DNA of 64,000 bases, taken from assembly GCF_017976235.1 (NCBI RefSeq), contig NZ_JACVHC010000002.1, positions 310,001 through 374,000 on the forward strand, written 5' to 3'. This document shows, piece after piece, positions 48,538 to 59,203 of this stretch (positions are counted from its first letter, which is position 1; each line of letters starts with the position of its first letter). The stretch comes from Pseudomonas anatoliensis. Its GTDB lineage: Bacteria; Pseudomonadota; Gammaproteobacteria; Pseudomonadales; Pseudomonadaceae. The translations under genes were made by a program, and so were the position numbers. The notes under the pieces were generated by a model, which was not told the DNA's origin, searched no databases, and saw nothing but the letters and a program-made list of their open reading frames with translations.

Positions 48538-49284
48538 ATGGCGGGTCATTCCAAGTGGGCGAACATCAAGCACCGCAAAGAACGTCAGGATGCCAAGAAA
48601 GGCAAAATCTTTACCAAGTGGATTCGTGAGCTGACCGTCGCTGCCCGTCAAGGTGGCGGTGATCCCGGTTCCAACCCGCGTTTGCGTCTGGCGCTGGACA
48701 AGGCCCTCGGTGCGAACATGAGCCGCGACATCATTGATCGCGCGGTTGCTCGCGGTGCCGGTGCCGCCGACACCGACGACATGGTCGAGCTGAGTTACGA
48801 AGGTTACGGCCCGGGCGGCGTGGCGGTGATGGTCGAGTGCATGACCGACAACCGCAATCGCACCGCAGCAGCCGTGCGCCATGCGTTCAGCAAGTGCGGC
48901 GGTAACCTGGGCACCGACGGTTCGGTCGCGTACCTGTTCGAGCGCAAGGGCCAGATCTCCTTCGCCCCGGGCGTCGATGAGGACGCTCTGATCGAAGCGG
49001 CGATGGAAGCCGACGCCGATGACGTGGTTACGAACGAAGACGGTTCGATTGACGTGTTCACTTCGTTCGCCGGTTTCTATTCCGTGCGTAACGCCTTGGA
49101 AGCCGCCGGTTTCAAAGGTGATGACGCGGAAATCGTCATGCTGCCGACCACCAGCGCCGAACTGGATCTGGAAGGCGCGGAGAAAGTGCTCAAGCTGATC
49201 GACATGCTTGAAGACCTGGACGACGTGCAGAACGTTTATTCCAACGCGGATATTCCGGAAGACGTCGCCGCCCAGCTCGGTTGA
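48538..49284 (+). CDS. yebC: YebC/PmpR family regulator
   Basis: 248 residues from ATG 48538, starting [40 protein letters not shown] and [19 protein letters not shown] follow. The C-terminal end has [14 protein letters not shown] spacing ([17 protein letters not shown]). PmpR of P. aeruginosa regulates quorum-sensing pqs genes; other YebC proteins also act in translation of polyproline. It is followed by a REP cluster and then ruvC. Confidence 0.96.
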   Translation: MAGHSKWANIKHRKERQDAKKGKIFTKWIRELTVAARQGGGDPGSNPRLRLALDKALGANMSRDIIDRAVARGAGAADTDDMVELSYEGYGPGGVAVMVECMTDNRNRTAAAVRHAFSKCGGNLGTDGSVAYLFERKGQISFAPGVDEDALIEAAMEADADDVVTNEDGSIDVFTSFAGFYSVRNALEAAGFKGDDAEIVMLPTTSAELDLEGAEKVLKLIDMLEDLDDVQNVYSNADIPEDVAAQLG

Positions 49285-49292
49285 TGCACTAC

Positions 49293-49396
49293 AAAGATCG
49301 CAGCCTTGAAAGCTCTCTGTAGGAGCTGACGAAGGCTGCGATCTTTTGATTTTCTGCTGTTTATTTAAAAGATCGCAGCCTGCGGCAGCTCCTACA
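49293..49396. repeat. REP cluster, family 1 (three units)
   Basis: A first inverted pair at 49293-49347 (left arm diverged, AAAGATCGCAGCCTTGAAAG; right arm GTAGGAGCTGACGAAGGCTG) and a third single unit at 49368-49396 (AAAGATCGCAGCCTGCGGCA then GCTCCTAC). It fills most of the gap between yebC and ruvC. Confidence 0.85.
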
Positions 49397-49434
49397 GTTA
49401 TCCTCAGGCGAATGCGATCTCTCTTGCAGGCGTT

Positions 49435-49962
49435 ATGACTTTAATTCTTGGTATCGACCCCGGTTCGCGCATCACCGGTTACGGCATTGTTCGCGATACC
49501 GGACGTGGCGGCTGCATCTACGTCGCCTCGGGCTGTATCCGCACCGGCGCTGGCGAGCTGCATGAACGACTGCAAATCGTCTATCGCGGCGTGCGTGAAA
49601 TCATTCAGACCTACGGCCCGGTTACCATGGGCATCGAAAAAGTGTTCATGGCGAAAAACGCCGACTCGGCGCTCAAACTCGGGCAGGCCCGTGGCGCGGC
49701 GATTGTTGCCGGTGCCGAAGAAAGCCTGGAAATTGCCGAGTACACAGCAACCCAGGTCAAGCAAGCCGTGGTCGGCACGGGCGCGGCCAATAAAGAGCAG
49801 GTGCAGATGATGGTCATGCACATGCTGAAGTTGACCAGCAAACCGCAAATCGATGCTTCGGATGCCCTGGCCATTGCCATTTGCCACGCCCACACGCGTT
49901 CCAGTCTGCTGCCGCATGGCCTGGGAGCAGCACGCAGTCGTGGCGGGCGCCTGCGTCTCTGA
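49435..49962 (+). CDS. ruvC: Holliday-junction endonuclease RuvC
   Basis: 175 residues from ATG 49435. The first active-site Asp is in [15 protein letters not shown], the Glu in [20 protein letters not shown], and the last two acidic residues in [15 protein letters not shown]. Length is normal. It cuts Holliday junctions together with RuvAB; the three genes follow each other here in the usual pseudomonad order. Confidence 0.97.
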   Translation: MTLILGIDPGSRITGYGIVRDTGRGGCIYVASGCIRTGAGELHERLQIVYRGVREIIQTYGPVTMGIEKVFMAKNADSALKLGQARGAAIVAGAEESLEIAEYTATQVKQAVVGTGAANKEQVQMMVMHMLKLTSKPQIDASDALAIAICHAHTRSSLLPHGLGAARSRGGRLRL

Positions 49963-50077
49963 TAGCATCAGCAATCAAATTTTCCGGAATGCGGGTTTCG
50001 CGCCTGGGTCGTCGGCCTGAAGCACGCCTTCCGTCAGTCGCCAGCCCACGGCTGGCCAACGCTCAAGGATCTGAAAC

Positions 50078-50686
50078 GTGATTGGACGCTTGCGCGGCAC
50101 CCTGGCTGAGAAACAGCCGCCGCACCTGATTCTCGATGTAAATGGCCTCGGGTATGAGCTGGAAGTGCCCATGACCACCCTCTACCGACTGCCGCCGGTC
50201 GGTGAACCGCTGACCCTGCACACGCACTTGGTCGTACGCGAAGACGCGCAGTTACTCTATGGTTTCGCCGGCAAGCGTGAGCGAGACTTTTTTCGCGAGT
50301 TGATCCGTCTCAATGGTGTCGGGCCGAAATTGGCCCTGGCATTGATGTCGAGCCTGGAAGTCGATGAACTGGTGCGCTGCGTGCAGTCGCAGGACACGTC
50401 GGCGCTGACCAAGGTGCCGGGTGTTGGCAAGAAAACCGCCGAGCGTTTGCTCGTCGAGCTGAAAGATCGCTTCAAGGCCTGGGAAACCTCGCCGGCCATG
50501 TTCGCCCTGGTGCCAAACCAGCCGGACGGCCCGGCGCCGGTCAACACCGCCGAAAACGATGCGGTCAGCGCGCTGATTTCCCTGGGCTACAAGCCGCAGG
50601 AAGCGAGCAAGGCAATTTCGGCCATCAAGGACAAGAATTTGAGCAGTGAAGACATGATCCGCCGCGCCCTGAAGGGAATGATTTAA
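50078..50686 (+). CDS. ruvA: Holliday-junction DNA helicase RuvA
   Basis: 202 residues from GTG 50078, with AAGGAT about ten bases upstream. It begins [20 protein letters not shown]. The two helix-hairpin-helix motifs are [15 protein letters not shown] and [15 protein letters not shown]. The C-terminal domain ([20 protein letters not shown]) contacts RuvB. It binds the four-way junction as a tetramer. Its stop directly abuts the ruvB GTG. Confidence 0.97.
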   Translation: MIGRLRGTLAEKQPPHLILDVNGLGYELEVPMTTLYRLPPVGEPLTLHTHLVVREDAQLLYGFAGKRERDFFRELIRLNGVGPKLALALMSSLEVDELVRCVQSQDTSALTKVPGVGKKTAERLLVELKDRFKAWETSPAMFALVPNQPDGPAPVNTAENDAVSALISLGYKPQEASKAISAIKDKNLSSEDMIRRALKGMI

Positions 50687-51748
50687 GTGATTGAAGCTGA
50701 TCGTCTGATCGCCGCTGCGCACATTCCGCGCGAGCGCGAAGAAGTCCAGGATCGGGCCATTCGTCCGGTCAGTCTGGCCGATTATATTGGCCAGCCAACG
50801 GTGCGCGAGCAGATGGAACTGTTCATTCAGGCTGCTCGTGGCCGCAGCGAATCCCTTGATCACACGTTGATCTTCGGTCCGCCGGGGCTGGGTAAAACCA
50901 CGCTGGCCAACATCATCGCCCAGGAAATGGGCGTGTCGATCAAGAGCACCTCGGGCCCGGTCCTGGAGCGTCCGGGTGATCTGGCGGCATTGCTGACCAA
51001 TCTTGAGCCGCATGACGTGCTGTTCATCGATGAAATCCATCGTCTGTCGCCGATCGTCGAAGAAGTCTTGTACCCGGCGATGGAAGATTTCCAGCTCGAC
51101 ATCATGATCGGTGAAGGGCCAGCAGCACGCTCGATCAAACTCGACCTGCCGCCGTTCACCCTGGTCGGGGCGACTACTCGCGCCGGCATGCTGACCAACC
51201 CGTTGCGTGACCGCTTCGGTATCGTCCAGCGTCTTGAGTTCTACAGCACCGCGGATCTGGCGACGATTGTCGGTCGTTCGGCGAATATTCTTGGCCTGCC
51301 ACTCGACCCGGAGGGCGCCTTCGAAATCGCTCGACGTGCCCGTGGTACGCCGCGAATTGCCAACCGATTGCTGCGCCGTGTGCGCGATTTTGCCGAAGTG
51401 CGCGCCAAGGGCCACATCACCAAGGCGGTGGCGGATCTGGCGTTGAACCTGCTGGATGTCGACGAGCATGGTTTCGATCATCAGGACCGGCGTCTGCTGT
51501 TGACCATGATCGAGAAGTTCGATGGCGGGCCGGTCGGTATCGACAGCCTTGCAGCAGCGATCAGTGAAGAACGCCACACGATTGAAGACGTGCTGGAGCC
51601 GTATCTGATTCAGCAGGGTTACATCATGCGCACGCCGCGGGGCAGGGTGGTGACGCGGCATGCGTATCTGCATTTCGGTTTAAACATTCCGTCACGAATG
51701 GGTGAGACGCCCGTGGTAGACGAGTTTCTCGATGCCGTGGACGATTAA
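50687..51748 (+). CDS. ruvB: Holliday-junction branch-migration ATPase RuvB
   Basis: 353 residues from GTG 50687, immediately after the ruvA stop. Walker A is [13 protein letters not shown], Walker B is [11 protein letters not shown], the sensor region [20 protein letters not shown], and the winged-helix end has RTPRGRVVT. The N-terminal ALRPKRLADYIGQ equivalent reads [14 protein letters not shown]. It forms hexamers that pull DNA through the RuvA-bound junction. The ruvCAB group is complete. Confidence 0.98.
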   Translation: MIEADRLIAAAHIPREREEVQDRAIRPVSLADYIGQPTVREQMELFIQAARGRSESLDHTLIFGPPGLGKTTLANIIAQEMGVSIKSTSGPVLERPGDLAALLTNLEPHDVLFIDEIHRLSPIVEEVLYPAMEDFQLDIMIGEGPAARSIKLDLPPFTLVGATTRAGMLTNPLRDRFGIVQRLEFYSTADLATIVGRSANILGLPLDPEGAFEIARRARGTPRIANRLLRRVRDFAEVRAKGHITKAVADLALNLLDVDEHGFDHQDRRLLLTMIEKFDGGPVGIDSLAAAISEERHTIEDVLEPYLIQQGYIMRTPRGRVVTRHAYLHFGLNIPSRMGETPVVDEFLDAVDD

Positions 51749-51875
51749 TACACATTTGTTGTCGATTTATTCAGGGTTTGTACTGTCAGAGGACGGTACT
51801 TTTGCAGTAAAGCCCTGAAACAACGAAAAACAGTTGTCTAGCCGGATTGGCAACATGAGGAGTAAGCACTAGAGT

Positions 51876-52343
51876 ATGCGCGCGCAAAACGGGCTTGAGC
51901 CGTTCGCACATCGTTGTCGCGTTTATTACGAGGACACCGATGCGGGCGGCATCGTGTATTACGTTAATTACCTCAAGTTTATGGAACGGGCTCGAACCGA
52001 GCGGCTCCGCGAACTGGGCTTTGCCCAATCGCAGCTTGCCGGGGAGGACCTGTTGTTTGTCGTGCATTCCAGCGAAGCGCGTTACCACGCGCCGGCGCGA
52101 CTGGACGACGAGCTTCTGGTAAGTGCTGAAGTAATCGAATTGAACCGTGCCAGCCTGCGTTTCAAACAGCAGGTCAGGCGGGCAACGGATAATGTGCTGC
52201 TCTGTGAAGGGCAGTTTTTGGTGGCCTGTGTGCGCACTAACAGTTTGAAACCCCGGGCCCTTCCCGAAGACTTGCGTGCGGCTTTCGCCGACGCGGTCGG
52301 CCCGGGTACACACTCAAAGCAGGAGATAAAGCGTGGAAGCTAA
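51876..52343 (+). CDS. ybgC: acyl-CoA thioesterase YbgC of the Tol-Pal cluster
   Basis: 155 residues from ATG 51876; GAGGAG lies 13 bases upstream, slightly far. The 4-hydroxybenzoyl-CoA thioesterase fold has [20 protein letters not shown] with the catalytic Asp, and [18 protein letters not shown]. It hydrolyses acyl-CoA or acyl-ACP thioesters and is linked to phospholipid metabolism. It is the first gene of the tol operon and overlaps tolQ by 11 bases. Confidence 0.95.
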   Translation: MRAQNGLEPFAHRCRVYYEDTDAGGIVYYVNYLKFMERARTERLRELGFAQSQLAGEDLLFVVHSSEARYHAPARLDDELLVSAEVIELNRASLRFKQQVRRATDNVLLCEGQFLVACVRTNSLKPRALPEDLRAAFADAVGPGTHSKQEIKRGS

Positions 52344-53028
52344 CGTCGTCGACCATTCCTCCATGTGGAGCCTGGTCAGCAATGCCAGCATCGTGGTGCA
52401 GTTGGTAATGTTGACTCTGGTGGCCGCATCGGTGACCTCATGGATCATGATCTTTCAGCGCAGCAACCTGCTGCGTGCCGGTCGACGCGCCCTGGAGAGC
52501 TTCGAAGAGCGCTTCTGGTCGGGTATCGATTTGTCCAAACTGTACCGCCAGGCCGGCAGCAACCCTGATCCGGATTCGGGCGTCGAGCAAATCTTCCGCG
52601 CCGGTTTCAAGGAGTTCTCCCGTCTGCGCCAGCAGCCAGGTGTCGATCCTGAAGCGGTGATGGAAGGCGTGGCCCGTGCCATGCGCGTTGCCATCTCGCG
52701 CGAAGAAGAGAAACTGGAGCAGAGCCTGCCGTTTCTCGCCACTGTTGGTTCGGTCAGCCCGTACATCGGTCTGTTCGGTACCGTATGGGGCATCATGAAC
52801 TCCTTCCGCGGTCTGGCCAGCGCCCAGCAAGCAACCCTGGCCACCGTGGCTCCGGGTATCGCTGAAGCACTGATCGCTACGGCGATCGGCCTGTTCGCGG
52901 CAATCCCTGCCGTAATCGCTTACAACCGTTTTGCTGCTCGCAGCGAAACCCTGCTGGGCCGTTACTACACCTTCGCCGATGAATTCCAGGCGATCCTGCA
53001 CCGCAAAGTGCACACCAGCGAAGAATAA
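52333..53028 (+). CDS. tolQ: TolQ, inner-membrane proton-channel protein of Tol-Pal
   Basis: 231 residues from GTG 52333 with AGGAG seven bases upstream (the site lies inside ybgC). Three membrane segments are seen: about 20-40, 135-160 and 175-195, with the last two carrying [20 protein letters not shown] and [20 protein letters not shown]. It belongs to the ExbB/MotA family. With TolR it harvests the proton motive force for TolA. Confidence 0.97.
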   Translation: MEANVVDHSSMWSLVSNASIVVQLVMLTLVAASVTSWIMIFQRSNLLRAGRRALESFEERFWSGIDLSKLYRQAGSNPDPDSGVEQIFRAGFKEFSRLRQQPGVDPEAVMEGVARAMRVAISREEEKLEQSLPFLATVGSVSPYIGLFGTVWGIMNSFRGLASAQQATLATVAPGIAEALIATAIGLFAAIPAVIAYNRFAARSETLLGRYYTFADEFQAILHRKVHTSEE

Positions 53029-53042
53029 GCAGGTAATTTCCA

Positions 53043-53504
53043 ATGGCTTTAATCGCTCGAGCTCGCAAAAAGCGCAAGCCGGTCGCCGAGATGAACGTGG
53101 TGCCATACATCGACGTGATGTTGGTGCTGCTGGTCATTTTCATGGTGACCGCGCCGATGCTCAATCAGGGCGTGAAAGTTGATCTGCCCAAGGTTTCCAG
53201 CGAAGCCTTGCCGCAGGACAACAACACTCAGGTCCTGACCATTTCGATCAAGGCTGACAAGACCTATTACTGGAACCTTGGCAGCGAAGTCGACACCGAG
53301 AAGCAACAGGACAGGGCCATGACCCTGCCGCAGATGACCGACGCGGTGACGAAAATCATCGCGGCCGGCAACGGTAACGGCAAGCGTACCCAGGTCTTCA
53401 TCCGCGGCGACAAAACCGTCGACTATGGTTCCGTCATGGGCGCCATGGGCGGGTTGCAGAAAGCCGGGGTCGGTAACGTTGGTTTGATTACCGAGGCCCC
53501 CTGA
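53043..53504 (+). CDS. tolR: TolR, ExbD-like partner of TolQ
   Basis: 153 residues from ATG 53043. The single membrane segment is at about residues 20-40 with the conserved proton-carrying Asp in VVPYIDVMLVLLVIFMVTAP. The periplasmic part contains VFIRGDKTVDYGSVMGAMGG and ends GLITEAP. It is one base from the tolA ATG (TGATG). Confidence 0.97.
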   Translation: MALIARARKKRKPVAEMNVVPYIDVMLVLLVIFMVTAPMLNQGVKVDLPKVSSEALPQDNNTQVLTISIKADKTYYWNLGSEVDTEKQQDRAMTLPQMTDAVTKIIAAGNGNGKRTQVFIRGDKTVDYGSVMGAMGGLQKAGVGNVGLITEAP

Positions 53505-54583
53505 TGCAGCCACTGCGAGAGCCGTCTGCCTCGGAAAGCTACTTCTGGCCTAGTGTTCTGGCGATTGTCCTGCACGTGCTGGTATTCGGCATGCTGTTCG
53601 TCAGTTTCGCCTTTACACCAGAGCTGCCGCCGGCCAAGCCGATTGTCCAGGCGACCCTGTACCAGCTGAAATCGAAAAGTCAGGCAACCACCCAGACCAA
53701 TCAGAAGATTGCGGGTGAGGCGAAGAAATCCGCCGCGCGTCAGACTGAAGTCGAGCAGATGGAACAGAAAAAGGTCGAGCAGGAAGCGGTGAAAGCTGCG
53801 GAACAAAAGAAAGAAGAAGCGGCTCAAAAGGCCGAGGAAGCCAAGAAGGCCGACGAGTCGAAAAAAGCGGACGAGGCGAAAAAGGCTGATGAAGCCAAAA
53901 AAGCCGATGACGCGAAGAAGACCGCCGAAGCCAAGAAGGCAGAAGAGAAACAATTGGCTGATATAGCCAAGAAGAAATCTGAAGAAGAAGCCAAAAAGGC
54001 TGCTGAAGAAGAGGCCAAGAAAGCGGCCGCTGAAGAAGCGAAGAAAAAGATCGTCGAAGACGCGAAGAAGAAAGCCGCCGAAGACGCCAAGAAGAAATCT
54101 GAAGCTGAAGAGGCGAAGAAGAAAATCGCCGACGAAGCGAAGAAGAAAGCTGCTGCCGATGCTGCGAAGAAGAAAGCGCAGGATGCGGCACGTAAATCTA
54201 CCGAAGACAAAAAGGCTCAGGCCTTGGCAGATTTGCTTTCCGACACGCCGCAGCGTCAGCAGGCCTTGGCCGATGAGCAGGGCGACGAAGTTGCGGGCAG
54301 TTTCGATGACCTGATTCGTGCGCGGGCAGCGGAAGGCTGGGCTCGTCCACCTTCGGCACGCAAAGGCATGACGGTCGTGTTGCAAATCGGCATGTTGCCG
54401 GACGGTACGGTGACCTCGGTCAGCGTGGCCAAATCCAGTGGCGATGGTCCGTTCGATGCTTCGGCAGTAGCGGCGGTCAAGAATATTGGACGTTTGACAG
54501 AAATGCAGGGAATGAAGCCGAGCGATTTCGCTCCGTATCGTTCATTCAAGATGACATTCACACCTGAGGATCTAGCCTTGTGA
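53504..54583 (+). CDS. tolA: TolA, energy-transducing protein of Tol-Pal
   Basis: 359 residues from ATG 53504, overlapping the tolR stop by one base. A membrane segment is at about residues 14-36 ([20 protein letters not shown]). Residues about 75-245 are a very long Ala/Lys/Glu-rich helix made of [16 protein letters not shown] repeats that spans the periplasm. The C-terminal domain (about 260-359) has [20 protein letters not shown] and [13 protein letters not shown] and binds TolB/Pal and, in other bacteria, phages and colicins. It is coupled to tolB by GTGA. Confidence 0.97.
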   Translation: MQPLREPSASESYFWPSVLAIVLHVLVFGMLFVSFAFTPELPPAKPIVQATLYQLKSKSQATTQTNQKIAGEAKKSAARQTEVEQMEQKKVEQEAVKAAEQKKEEAAQKAEEAKKADESKKADEAKKADEAKKADDAKKTAEAKKAEEKQLADIAKKKSEEEAKKAAEEEAKKAAAEEAKKKIVEDAKKKAAEDAKKKSEAEEAKKKIADEAKKKAAADAAKKKAQDAARKSTEDKKAQALADLLSDTPQRQQALADEQGDEVAGSFDDLIRARAAEGWARPPSARKGMTVVLQIGMLPDGTVTSVSVAKSSGDGPFDASAVAAVKNIGRLTEMQGMKPSDFAPYRSFKMTFTPEDLAL

Positions 54584-55881
54584 GAAACCTTCTTCGAGGA
54601 ATGCTGGTCGTGATCTGCTGCATGGCAGGGATCGCGATGGCTGATGAAAAGAACATTCTGGTCACCAGCGGCAGCGATCGGGCTACTCCGATCGCTGTTG
54701 TACCGTTCGGTTTGCAGGGCGGCGCCGTCCTGCCGGACGACATGGCTGAAATCATTGGTAACGATTTGCGTAACTCGGGCTACTACTCGCCGATTCCAAA
54801 GCAAAACATGATCAGCCAGCCAAGCCAGCCGAGCGAAATCATCTTCCGTGACTGGAAGGCGGTCGGTGCTCAATACATGATGGTCGGCAGCATCGCTCCT
54901 GCGGGCGGCCGTCTGCAGGTGCAGTGGGCACTGTTCAACGTGGCCACCGAACAGAAAGTGGCTGACGGCAGTGTTTCCGGTACCACCGAGCAGTTGCGCG
55001 ACATGGCGCACTTCATCGCTGACCAGTCGTTCGAAAAACTCACCGGTATCCAGGGTGCGTTTTCGACCCGTCTGTTGTACGTAACGGCTGAACGCTTCTC
55101 CGAGAAGAACACCCGTTACACCCTGCAGCGTTCGGACTACGACGGTGCTCGCGCCGTGACTCTGTTGCAATCGCGCGAGCCGATCCTGTCGCCGCGTTTC
55201 GCACCGGATGGCAAGCGCATCGCCTACGTGTCGTTCGAGCAGAAGCGTCCGCGGATCTTCATGCAGAACATCGACACCGGTCGCCGTGAGCAGATCACCA
55301 ACTTCGAAGGCCTGAACGGCGCACCTGCCTGGTCGCCGAATGGTGATCGTCTGGCGTTCGTGCTGTCGAAAGACGGTAACCCGGATATTTACGTGATGAA
55401 CCTGGCTTCGCGTCAGATCAATCGTGTAACCGCGGGCCCGGGCATCAACACCGAACCGTACTGGGGCAAGGATGGTTCGACCATCTACTTCACCTCGGAC
55501 CGTGGCGGCAAGCCACAGATCTACAAAACCAGCGCCAGTGGCGGCGGTGCCGAGCGTGTGACGTTCGTAGGTAACTACAACGCCAACCCGAAACTGTCGG
55601 CAGATGAAAAGACGCTGGTGATGATCCATCGCCAGGATGGTTTCACCAATTTCAAGGTGGCAGCCCAGGATTTGCAGCGAGGTAGTGTAAAGATTCTCAC
55701 TGATAGCACTCTGGACGAGTCGCCTACTGTTGCGCCCAACGGCACCATGGTAATCTACGCCACCCGCCAACAGGGCCGGGGAGTCTTGATGCTCGTGTCC
55801 ATTAATGGACGCGTTAGGCTCCCGCTTCCTACCGCTCAAGGCGAAGTCAGAGAACCGTCCTGGTCCCCTTACCTGAAGTGA
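54580..55881 (+). CDS. tolB: TolB, periplasmic beta-propeller of Tol-Pal
   Basis: 433 residues from GTG 54580 with TGAGGA twelve bases upstream, overlapping the tolA stop. The signal peptide is [20 protein letters not shown]. After the N-terminal alpha/beta domain, the six-bladed WD40-like propeller from about residue 200 shows blade motifs [31 protein letters not shown] and [16 protein letters not shown]. It binds Pal and TolA. Confidence 0.97.
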   Translation: MRNLLRGMLVVICCMAGIAMADEKNILVTSGSDRATPIAVVPFGLQGGAVLPDDMAEIIGNDLRNSGYYSPIPKQNMISQPSQPSEIIFRDWKAVGAQYMMVGSIAPAGGRLQVQWALFNVATEQKVADGSVSGTTEQLRDMAHFIADQSFEKLTGIQGAFSTRLLYVTAERFSEKNTRYTLQRSDYDGARAVTLLQSREPILSPRFAPDGKRIAYVSFEQKRPRIFMQNIDTGRREQITNFEGLNGAPAWSPNGDRLAFVLSKDGNPDIYVMNLASRQINRVTAGPGINTEPYWGKDGSTIYFTSDRGGKPQIYKTSASGGGAERVTFVGNYNANPKLSADEKTLVMIHRQDGFTNFKVAAQDLQRGSVKILTDSTLDESPTVAPNGTMVIYATRQQGRGVLMLVSINGRVRLPLPTAQGEVREPSWSPYLK

Positions 55882-55933
55882 GCGGGCGCTACACGTTTTA
55901 CTTAACACACTGGGGTTCATTAGGAGTTTCACG

Positions 55934-56431
55934 ATGGAAATGCTGAAGTTTGGTAAATTTGCTGCGCTGGCTCTGGCCATGGCTGTAGCTGTAGGTTGCT
56001 CGTCCAAAGGCGGCGACAACGCCGGTGAAGGCGCTGTTGATCCAAACGCTGGTTACGGCGCAAACACTGGTGCCGTTGACGGTTCCCTGAGCGAAGAAGC
56101 TGCTCTGCGCGCAATCACCACCTTCTACTTCGAATACGACAGCTCGGACCTGAAGCCAGAAGCCATGCGCGCTCTGGACGTTCACGCCAAAGACCTGAAA
56201 GCAAACGGCGCTCGCGTTGTTCTGGAAGGCAACACCGACGAACGTGGTACTCGTGAGTACAACATGGCACTGGGCGAGCGTCGTGCGAAAGCCGTTCAAC
56301 GCTACCTGGTACTGCAAGGTGTTTCCCCAGCTCAGCTGGAACTGGTTTCCTACGGCGAAGAGCGTCCAGTTGCTACCGGCAACGACGAGCAGTCCTGGGC
56401 TCAAAACCGTCGCGTCGAACTGCGTAAGTAA
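55934..56431 (+). CDS. pal: Pal, peptidoglycan-associated lipoprotein
   Basis: 165 residues from ATG 55934. The lipoprotein signal is [20 protein letters not shown] with lipobox AVGC, lipidated at Cys 22. The OmpA-like domain (about 55-165) has [32 protein letters not shown] and [20 protein letters not shown], the meso-DAP-binding residues. It anchors the outer membrane to peptidoglycan (OprL in P. aeruginosa). The gene is A+T-poorer in codon choice, as for a highly expressed protein. Confidence 0.97.
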   Translation: MEMLKFGKFAALALAMAVAVGCSSKGGDNAGEGAVDPNAGYGANTGAVDGSLSEEAALRAITTFYFEYDSSDLKPEAMRALDVHAKDLKANGARVVLEGNTDERGTREYNMALGERRAKAVQRYLVLQGVSPAQLELVSYGEERPVATGNDEQSWAQNRRVELRK

Positions 56432-56437
56432 TTCGAT

Positions 56438-57274
56438 ATGCGAACGTGCCGTCGTGCTGTAACTGTTCTGGCTCTCAGCCTCGCACCGCTTGCGGTGTGG
56501 GCTGCGGTTCCTGTGGTCGATGACAACTCCGGTTATAACAATAGCGGGAGCAGTTATCCGCCTGCGGGTTACGGTACGAACGGCGCCTATGCCGGGGGAG
56601 CGGCTTCGGCCCCTGCCTCGGCACAAGGCATGCTGTTTAACCAACTGCAACAGATGCAGGATCAGATATCGCGCCAGCAAGGTGTGATTGAAGAACTGCA
56701 GAACCAGGTTGCGCGCATGAAGCAAGAATCCCTGGAGCGATACCAGGATCTTGATCGGCGCATAGGATCCGGCGTTGCACCTGCCGCGACTCCTGAGAAT
56801 TCTTCTGCCGGTGGCGATGCAAGTGCTGCTGCCGGTGCTGCCGCTGGCGCCGGGGCTGCTGCCGCCCAGGCTCCTGCTGCGGGTAGCGAACCGGCTGATC
56901 CGGCCAAGGAAAAGCTGTATTACGATGCCGCTTTCGACCTGATCAAAGCCAAGGATTTCGACAAGGCCAGCCAGGCTTTCTCGGCATTCCTGCGCAAATA
57001 CCCGAACAGCCAATACGCGGGCAACGCCCAGTACTGGTTGGGCGAAGTGAACCTGGCCAAGGGTGATCTGCAAGGTGCAGGTCAGGCTTTCGCCAAGGTT
57101 TCGCAGCTGTATCCCAAGCACAACAAAGTGCCGGATTCGCTGTACAAGCTGGCTGATGTAGAGCGCCGCCTCGGTCATACCGACAAGGTAAAAGGCATTC
57201 TGCAACAGGTGGTGGCCCAGTATCCGGGTACCTCCGCCGCTCAGTTGGCCCAACGCGATTTGCAGCGCATGTAA
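56438..57274 (+). CDS. cpoB: CpoB (YbgF), Tol-Pal coordinator of cell division
   Basis: 278 residues from ATG 56438, six bases after pal. The signal peptide MRTCRRAVTVLALSLAPLAV ends WAA. A coiled coil occurs at about 65-110 (LFNQLQQMQDQISRQQGVIE), then a Pro/Ala-rich linker and TPR repeats at about 155-278 (YYDAAFDLIKAKDFDKASQA, QYAGNAQYWLGEVNLAKGDL). It links peptidoglycan synthesis with outer-membrane constriction in E. coli. Confidence 0.95.
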   Translation: MRTCRRAVTVLALSLAPLAVWAAVPVVDDNSGYNNSGSSYPPAGYGTNGAYAGGAASAPASAQGMLFNQLQQMQDQISRQQGVIEELQNQVARMKQESLERYQDLDRRIGSGVAPAATPENSSAGGDASAAAGAAAGAGAAAAQAPAAGSEPADPAKEKLYYDAAFDLIKAKDFDKASQAFSAFLRKYPNSQYAGNAQYWLGEVNLAKGDLQGAGQAFAKVSQLYPKHNKVPDSLYKLADVERRLGHTDKVKGILQQVVAQYPGTSAAQLAQRDLQRM

Positions 57275-57309
57275 GCCTGAGCTTTTCAGGTTTGCACCCG
57301 TTTAGAAGA

Positions 57310-57335
57310 AACCCGCGCCTGTCGCGGGTTTTTTC
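57310..57335 (+). terminator. terminator of the tol-pal operon
   Basis: Stem AACCCGCG (57310-57317) and CGCGGGTT (57323-57330), five-base loop, T run. It follows cpoB by about 35 bases. Confidence 0.92.
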
Positions 57336-57452
57336 GTTAGAATTCACGCCCTTTTTCTGAAACACGCTTCTTGTGATCCGCGCGTTGGCGCGATTACCTG
57401 AAGTGCCTGACGGAGGCGGACAGCCTGTTTAGCTGTTACGCCCGTGGCGACT

Positions 57453-58100
57453 ATGCAAGACACATTGAGAATTACCGAAGTTTTCTACTCTTTGCAGGGG
57501 GAAACGCGGACTGCCGGGCTGCCCACTGTTTTTGTGCGCCTGACCGGTTGCCCATTGCGTTGCCAATACTGCGACAGTGCCTACGCATTCAGTGGCGGCA
57601 CCGTGCGCACCCTCGACGATATCCTCGAGCAAGTGGCCGGATTTCGTCCGCGTTACGTCTGTGTCACCGGCGGTGAGCCGTTGGCGCAGCCCAACGCTAT
57701 TCCCTTGCTCAAACAGCTATGTGATGCCGGATATGAGGTCTCGCTGGAAACCAGCGGTGCCCTCGACATTTCGGCGGTCGATCCGCGCGTTAGTCGCGTG
57801 CTTGATCTGAAGACACCGGGTTCGAAAGAAGCCCATCGCAACCTTTACGAAAATATCGAATTGCTGACTCCCAACGATCAGGTGAAGTTTGTCATCTGCT
57901 CGCGGGAAGATTACGACTGGGCGGTTTCCAAACTGATCCAGTACGGGCTCGACCGGCGTGCCGGCGAAGTCCTGTTTTCTCCAAGTCACCATGACCTCAA
58001 CGCAAGGGATCTGGCGGATTGGGTGGTGGCGGACAACCTGCCAGTGCGGTTGCAACTGCAGCTGCATAAATATCTATGGAATGATGAGCCGGGGCGCTGA
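57453..58100 (+). CDS. queE: 7-carboxy-7-deazaguanine synthase
   Basis: 215 residues from ATG 57453 ([17 protein letters not shown]), with an in-frame GTG at 57444 as a weaker option. The radical-SAM cluster motif is [10 protein letters not shown] (Cx3Cx2C). [15 protein letters not shown] follows and [11 protein letters not shown] is the SAM-binding region. It makes CDG, the second step to preQ0 and queuosine. Only one base separates its stop from the queC start. A small hairpin (ACAGC with GCTGT, 57420-57436) precedes the start; no preQ1 riboswitch was recognised. Confidence 0.95.
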   Translation: MQDTLRITEVFYSLQGETRTAGLPTVFVRLTGCPLRCQYCDSAYAFSGGTVRTLDDILEQVAGFRPRYVCVTGGEPLAQPNAIPLLKQLCDAGYEVSLETSGALDISAVDPRVSRVLDLKTPGSKEAHRNLYENIELLTPNDQVKFVICSREDYDWAVSKLIQYGLDRRAGEVLFSPSHHDLNARDLADWVVADNLPVRLQLQLHKYLWNDEPGR

Positions 58101-58101
58101 A

Positions 58102-58794
58102 ATGACTGAACAACTGAACACAACCGAAAAACGTGCGGTGATCCTGCTGTCCGGTGGTCTGGACTCGGCAACGGTCGTGGCCATGGCCCGCGCTGAAGGC
58201 TACGCCTGCTACACCATGAGTTTCGATTACGGCCAGCGCTCCCATGCCGAATTGCATGCCGCTGCGCGCGTCGCTCGCGACCTGGGTGTGGTCGAGCACA
58301 AGGTGATCGGCATCAACCTGAACGGCATGGGCGGTTCGGCACTGACCGACACCAGCATTGATATCCCTGAAGAGCTGGGTGAGGGCATCCCGGTCACTTA
58401 CGTGCCGGCGCGCAACACGGTGTTCCTGTCTCTGGCGTTGGGTTGGGCTGAAGTGCTCGGCGCTCGTGACATCTTTATTGGTGTGAATGCGGTGGACTAC
58501 TCCGGCTATCCAGATTGCCGTCCCGAGTTCATCGAGTCGTTCGAGCGTATGGCCAATCTGGCGACCAAGGCTGGCGTCGAGGGTAATGGCTTCCGCATTC
58601 AGGCGCCGTTGCAGAACCTGAGCAAAGCGCAAATCGTTCAGGCGGGCGTGAAGCTCGGCGTTGATTACGGTCTGACTGTTTCCTGCTATCAGGCCGACGA
58701 TGAAGGCCGTGCCTGCGGTAAATGCGACAGCTGCCGCCTGCGCGCAGAAGGCTTTGCAGCGGCCGGCGTGAGCGATCCAACACCTTATTTTTGA
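58102..58794 (+). CDS. queC: 7-cyano-7-deazaguanine synthase
   Basis: 230 residues from ATG 58102, one base after queE. The PP-loop ATP motif is [15 protein letters not shown]. The zinc ligands are in [20 protein letters not shown] near the C-terminus (four Cys). [20 protein letters not shown] is typical. It converts CDG to preQ0. Longer upstream starts in the frame lie in queE and are rejected. Confidence 0.97.
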   Translation: MTEQLNTTEKRAVILLSGGLDSATVVAMARAEGYACYTMSFDYGQRSHAELHAAARVARDLGVVEHKVIGINLNGMGGSALTDTSIDIPEELGEGIPVTYVPARNTVFLSLALGWAEVLGARDIFIGVNAVDYSGYPDCRPEFIESFERMANLATKAGVEGNGFRIQAPLQNLSKAQIVQAGVKLGVDYGLTVSCYQADDEGRACGKCDSCRLRAEGFAAAGVSDPTPYF

Positions 58795-58811
58795 TTATTT
58801 TCAAAAAGGTG

Positions 58812-58839
58812 TTGAATAGTCCTTAAAAATCAGTATTAT
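58812..58839 (+). promoter_or_regulatory. promoter of tRNA-Lys
   Basis: TTGAAT (58812-58817) and TATTAT (58834-58839) with a 16-base spacer, ending 17 bases before the tRNA. The region directly before the tRNA is GC-rich (CGCGCC), as in stringently controlled promoters. Confidence 0.65.
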
Positions 58840-58856
58840 ACGCGCCACCACACAGC

Positions 58857-58932
58857 GGGTCGTTAGCTCAGTTGGTAGAGCAGTTGGCTTTTAACCAATT
58901 GGTCGTAGGTTCGAATCCCACACGACCCACCA
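58857..58932 (+). tRNA. tRNA-Lys (anticodon TTT)
   Basis: A 76-base tRNA including an encoded CCA end. The acceptor stem GGGTCGT pairs with ACGACCC; the D arm has AGCTCAGTTGGTAGAGC; the anticodon loop reads CTTTTAA with TTT in the centre; the T arm has GGTTCGAATCC. It is nearly identical with E. coli tRNA-Lys. No phage or island remnant lies downstream. Confidence 0.98.
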
Positions 58933-58952
58933 TTTTTGGCGGTTTAGAAAAT

Positions 58953-58993
58953 CCGGAAGGCCCACGCAAGTGAGGATTTCCGGGTTTTTTTTT
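58953..58993 (+). terminator. terminator of the tRNA-Lys transcript
   Basis: CCGGAA (58953-58958) and TTCCGG (58978-58983) with an inner CAC/GTG pairing, followed by nine T. The interrupted stem lies just past the tRNA. Confidence 0.75.
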
Positions 58994-59160
58994 GCCTGTG
59001 ATTTGGGCGTGCGTTGTTCCAGTGCAAGTTGCGCTGACGCAGGTCAGAATCATCTTTTGTATCCCCGGGATATTCTGTAGCCTTGCGCAGCTTCAACGCT
59101 GTCCGTGCCTGATAAAACTCACTCTCCCGGCGGTACCCTCAAGCGGTCCGGAGCCGGGTG

Positions 59161-59166
59161 TATACT
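59161..59166 (+). promoter_or_regulatory. possible -10 of nadA
   Basis: TATACT preceded directly by TG, about 38 bases before the nadA start. No good -35 at 16-18 bases upstream, so the call is tentative. Confidence 0.35.
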
Positions 59167-59203
59167 CGACTTTCGCGCGAAAGCGCCTGCAGGTCTTGCG
59201 AAC

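Noticed and set aside
49293..49396. Possible CRISPR-like repeat cluster
   Set aside because: The units are inverted, not direct, with irregular spacing and no cas genes; they are REP elements.
53423..54385. Phe/Leu-rich minus-strand frame with a membrane-protein look
   Set aside because: It is the antisense reading of the Lys/Ala/Glu repeats of TolA, which gives false hydrophobic runs.
54256..56019. 587-residue minus-strand open frame
   Set aside because: Antisense of tolA-tolB-pal; His/Arg-rich shadow without motifs.
57354..57452. Possible preQ1 riboswitch before queE
   Set aside because: No preQ1-I or preQ1-II consensus was found; only a 5-bp hairpin is visible.
58857..59203. tRNA-Lys as an integration site of a mobile element
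   Set aside because: No integrase and no second copy of the tRNA 3' end was seen; nadA follows as in other pseudomonads.
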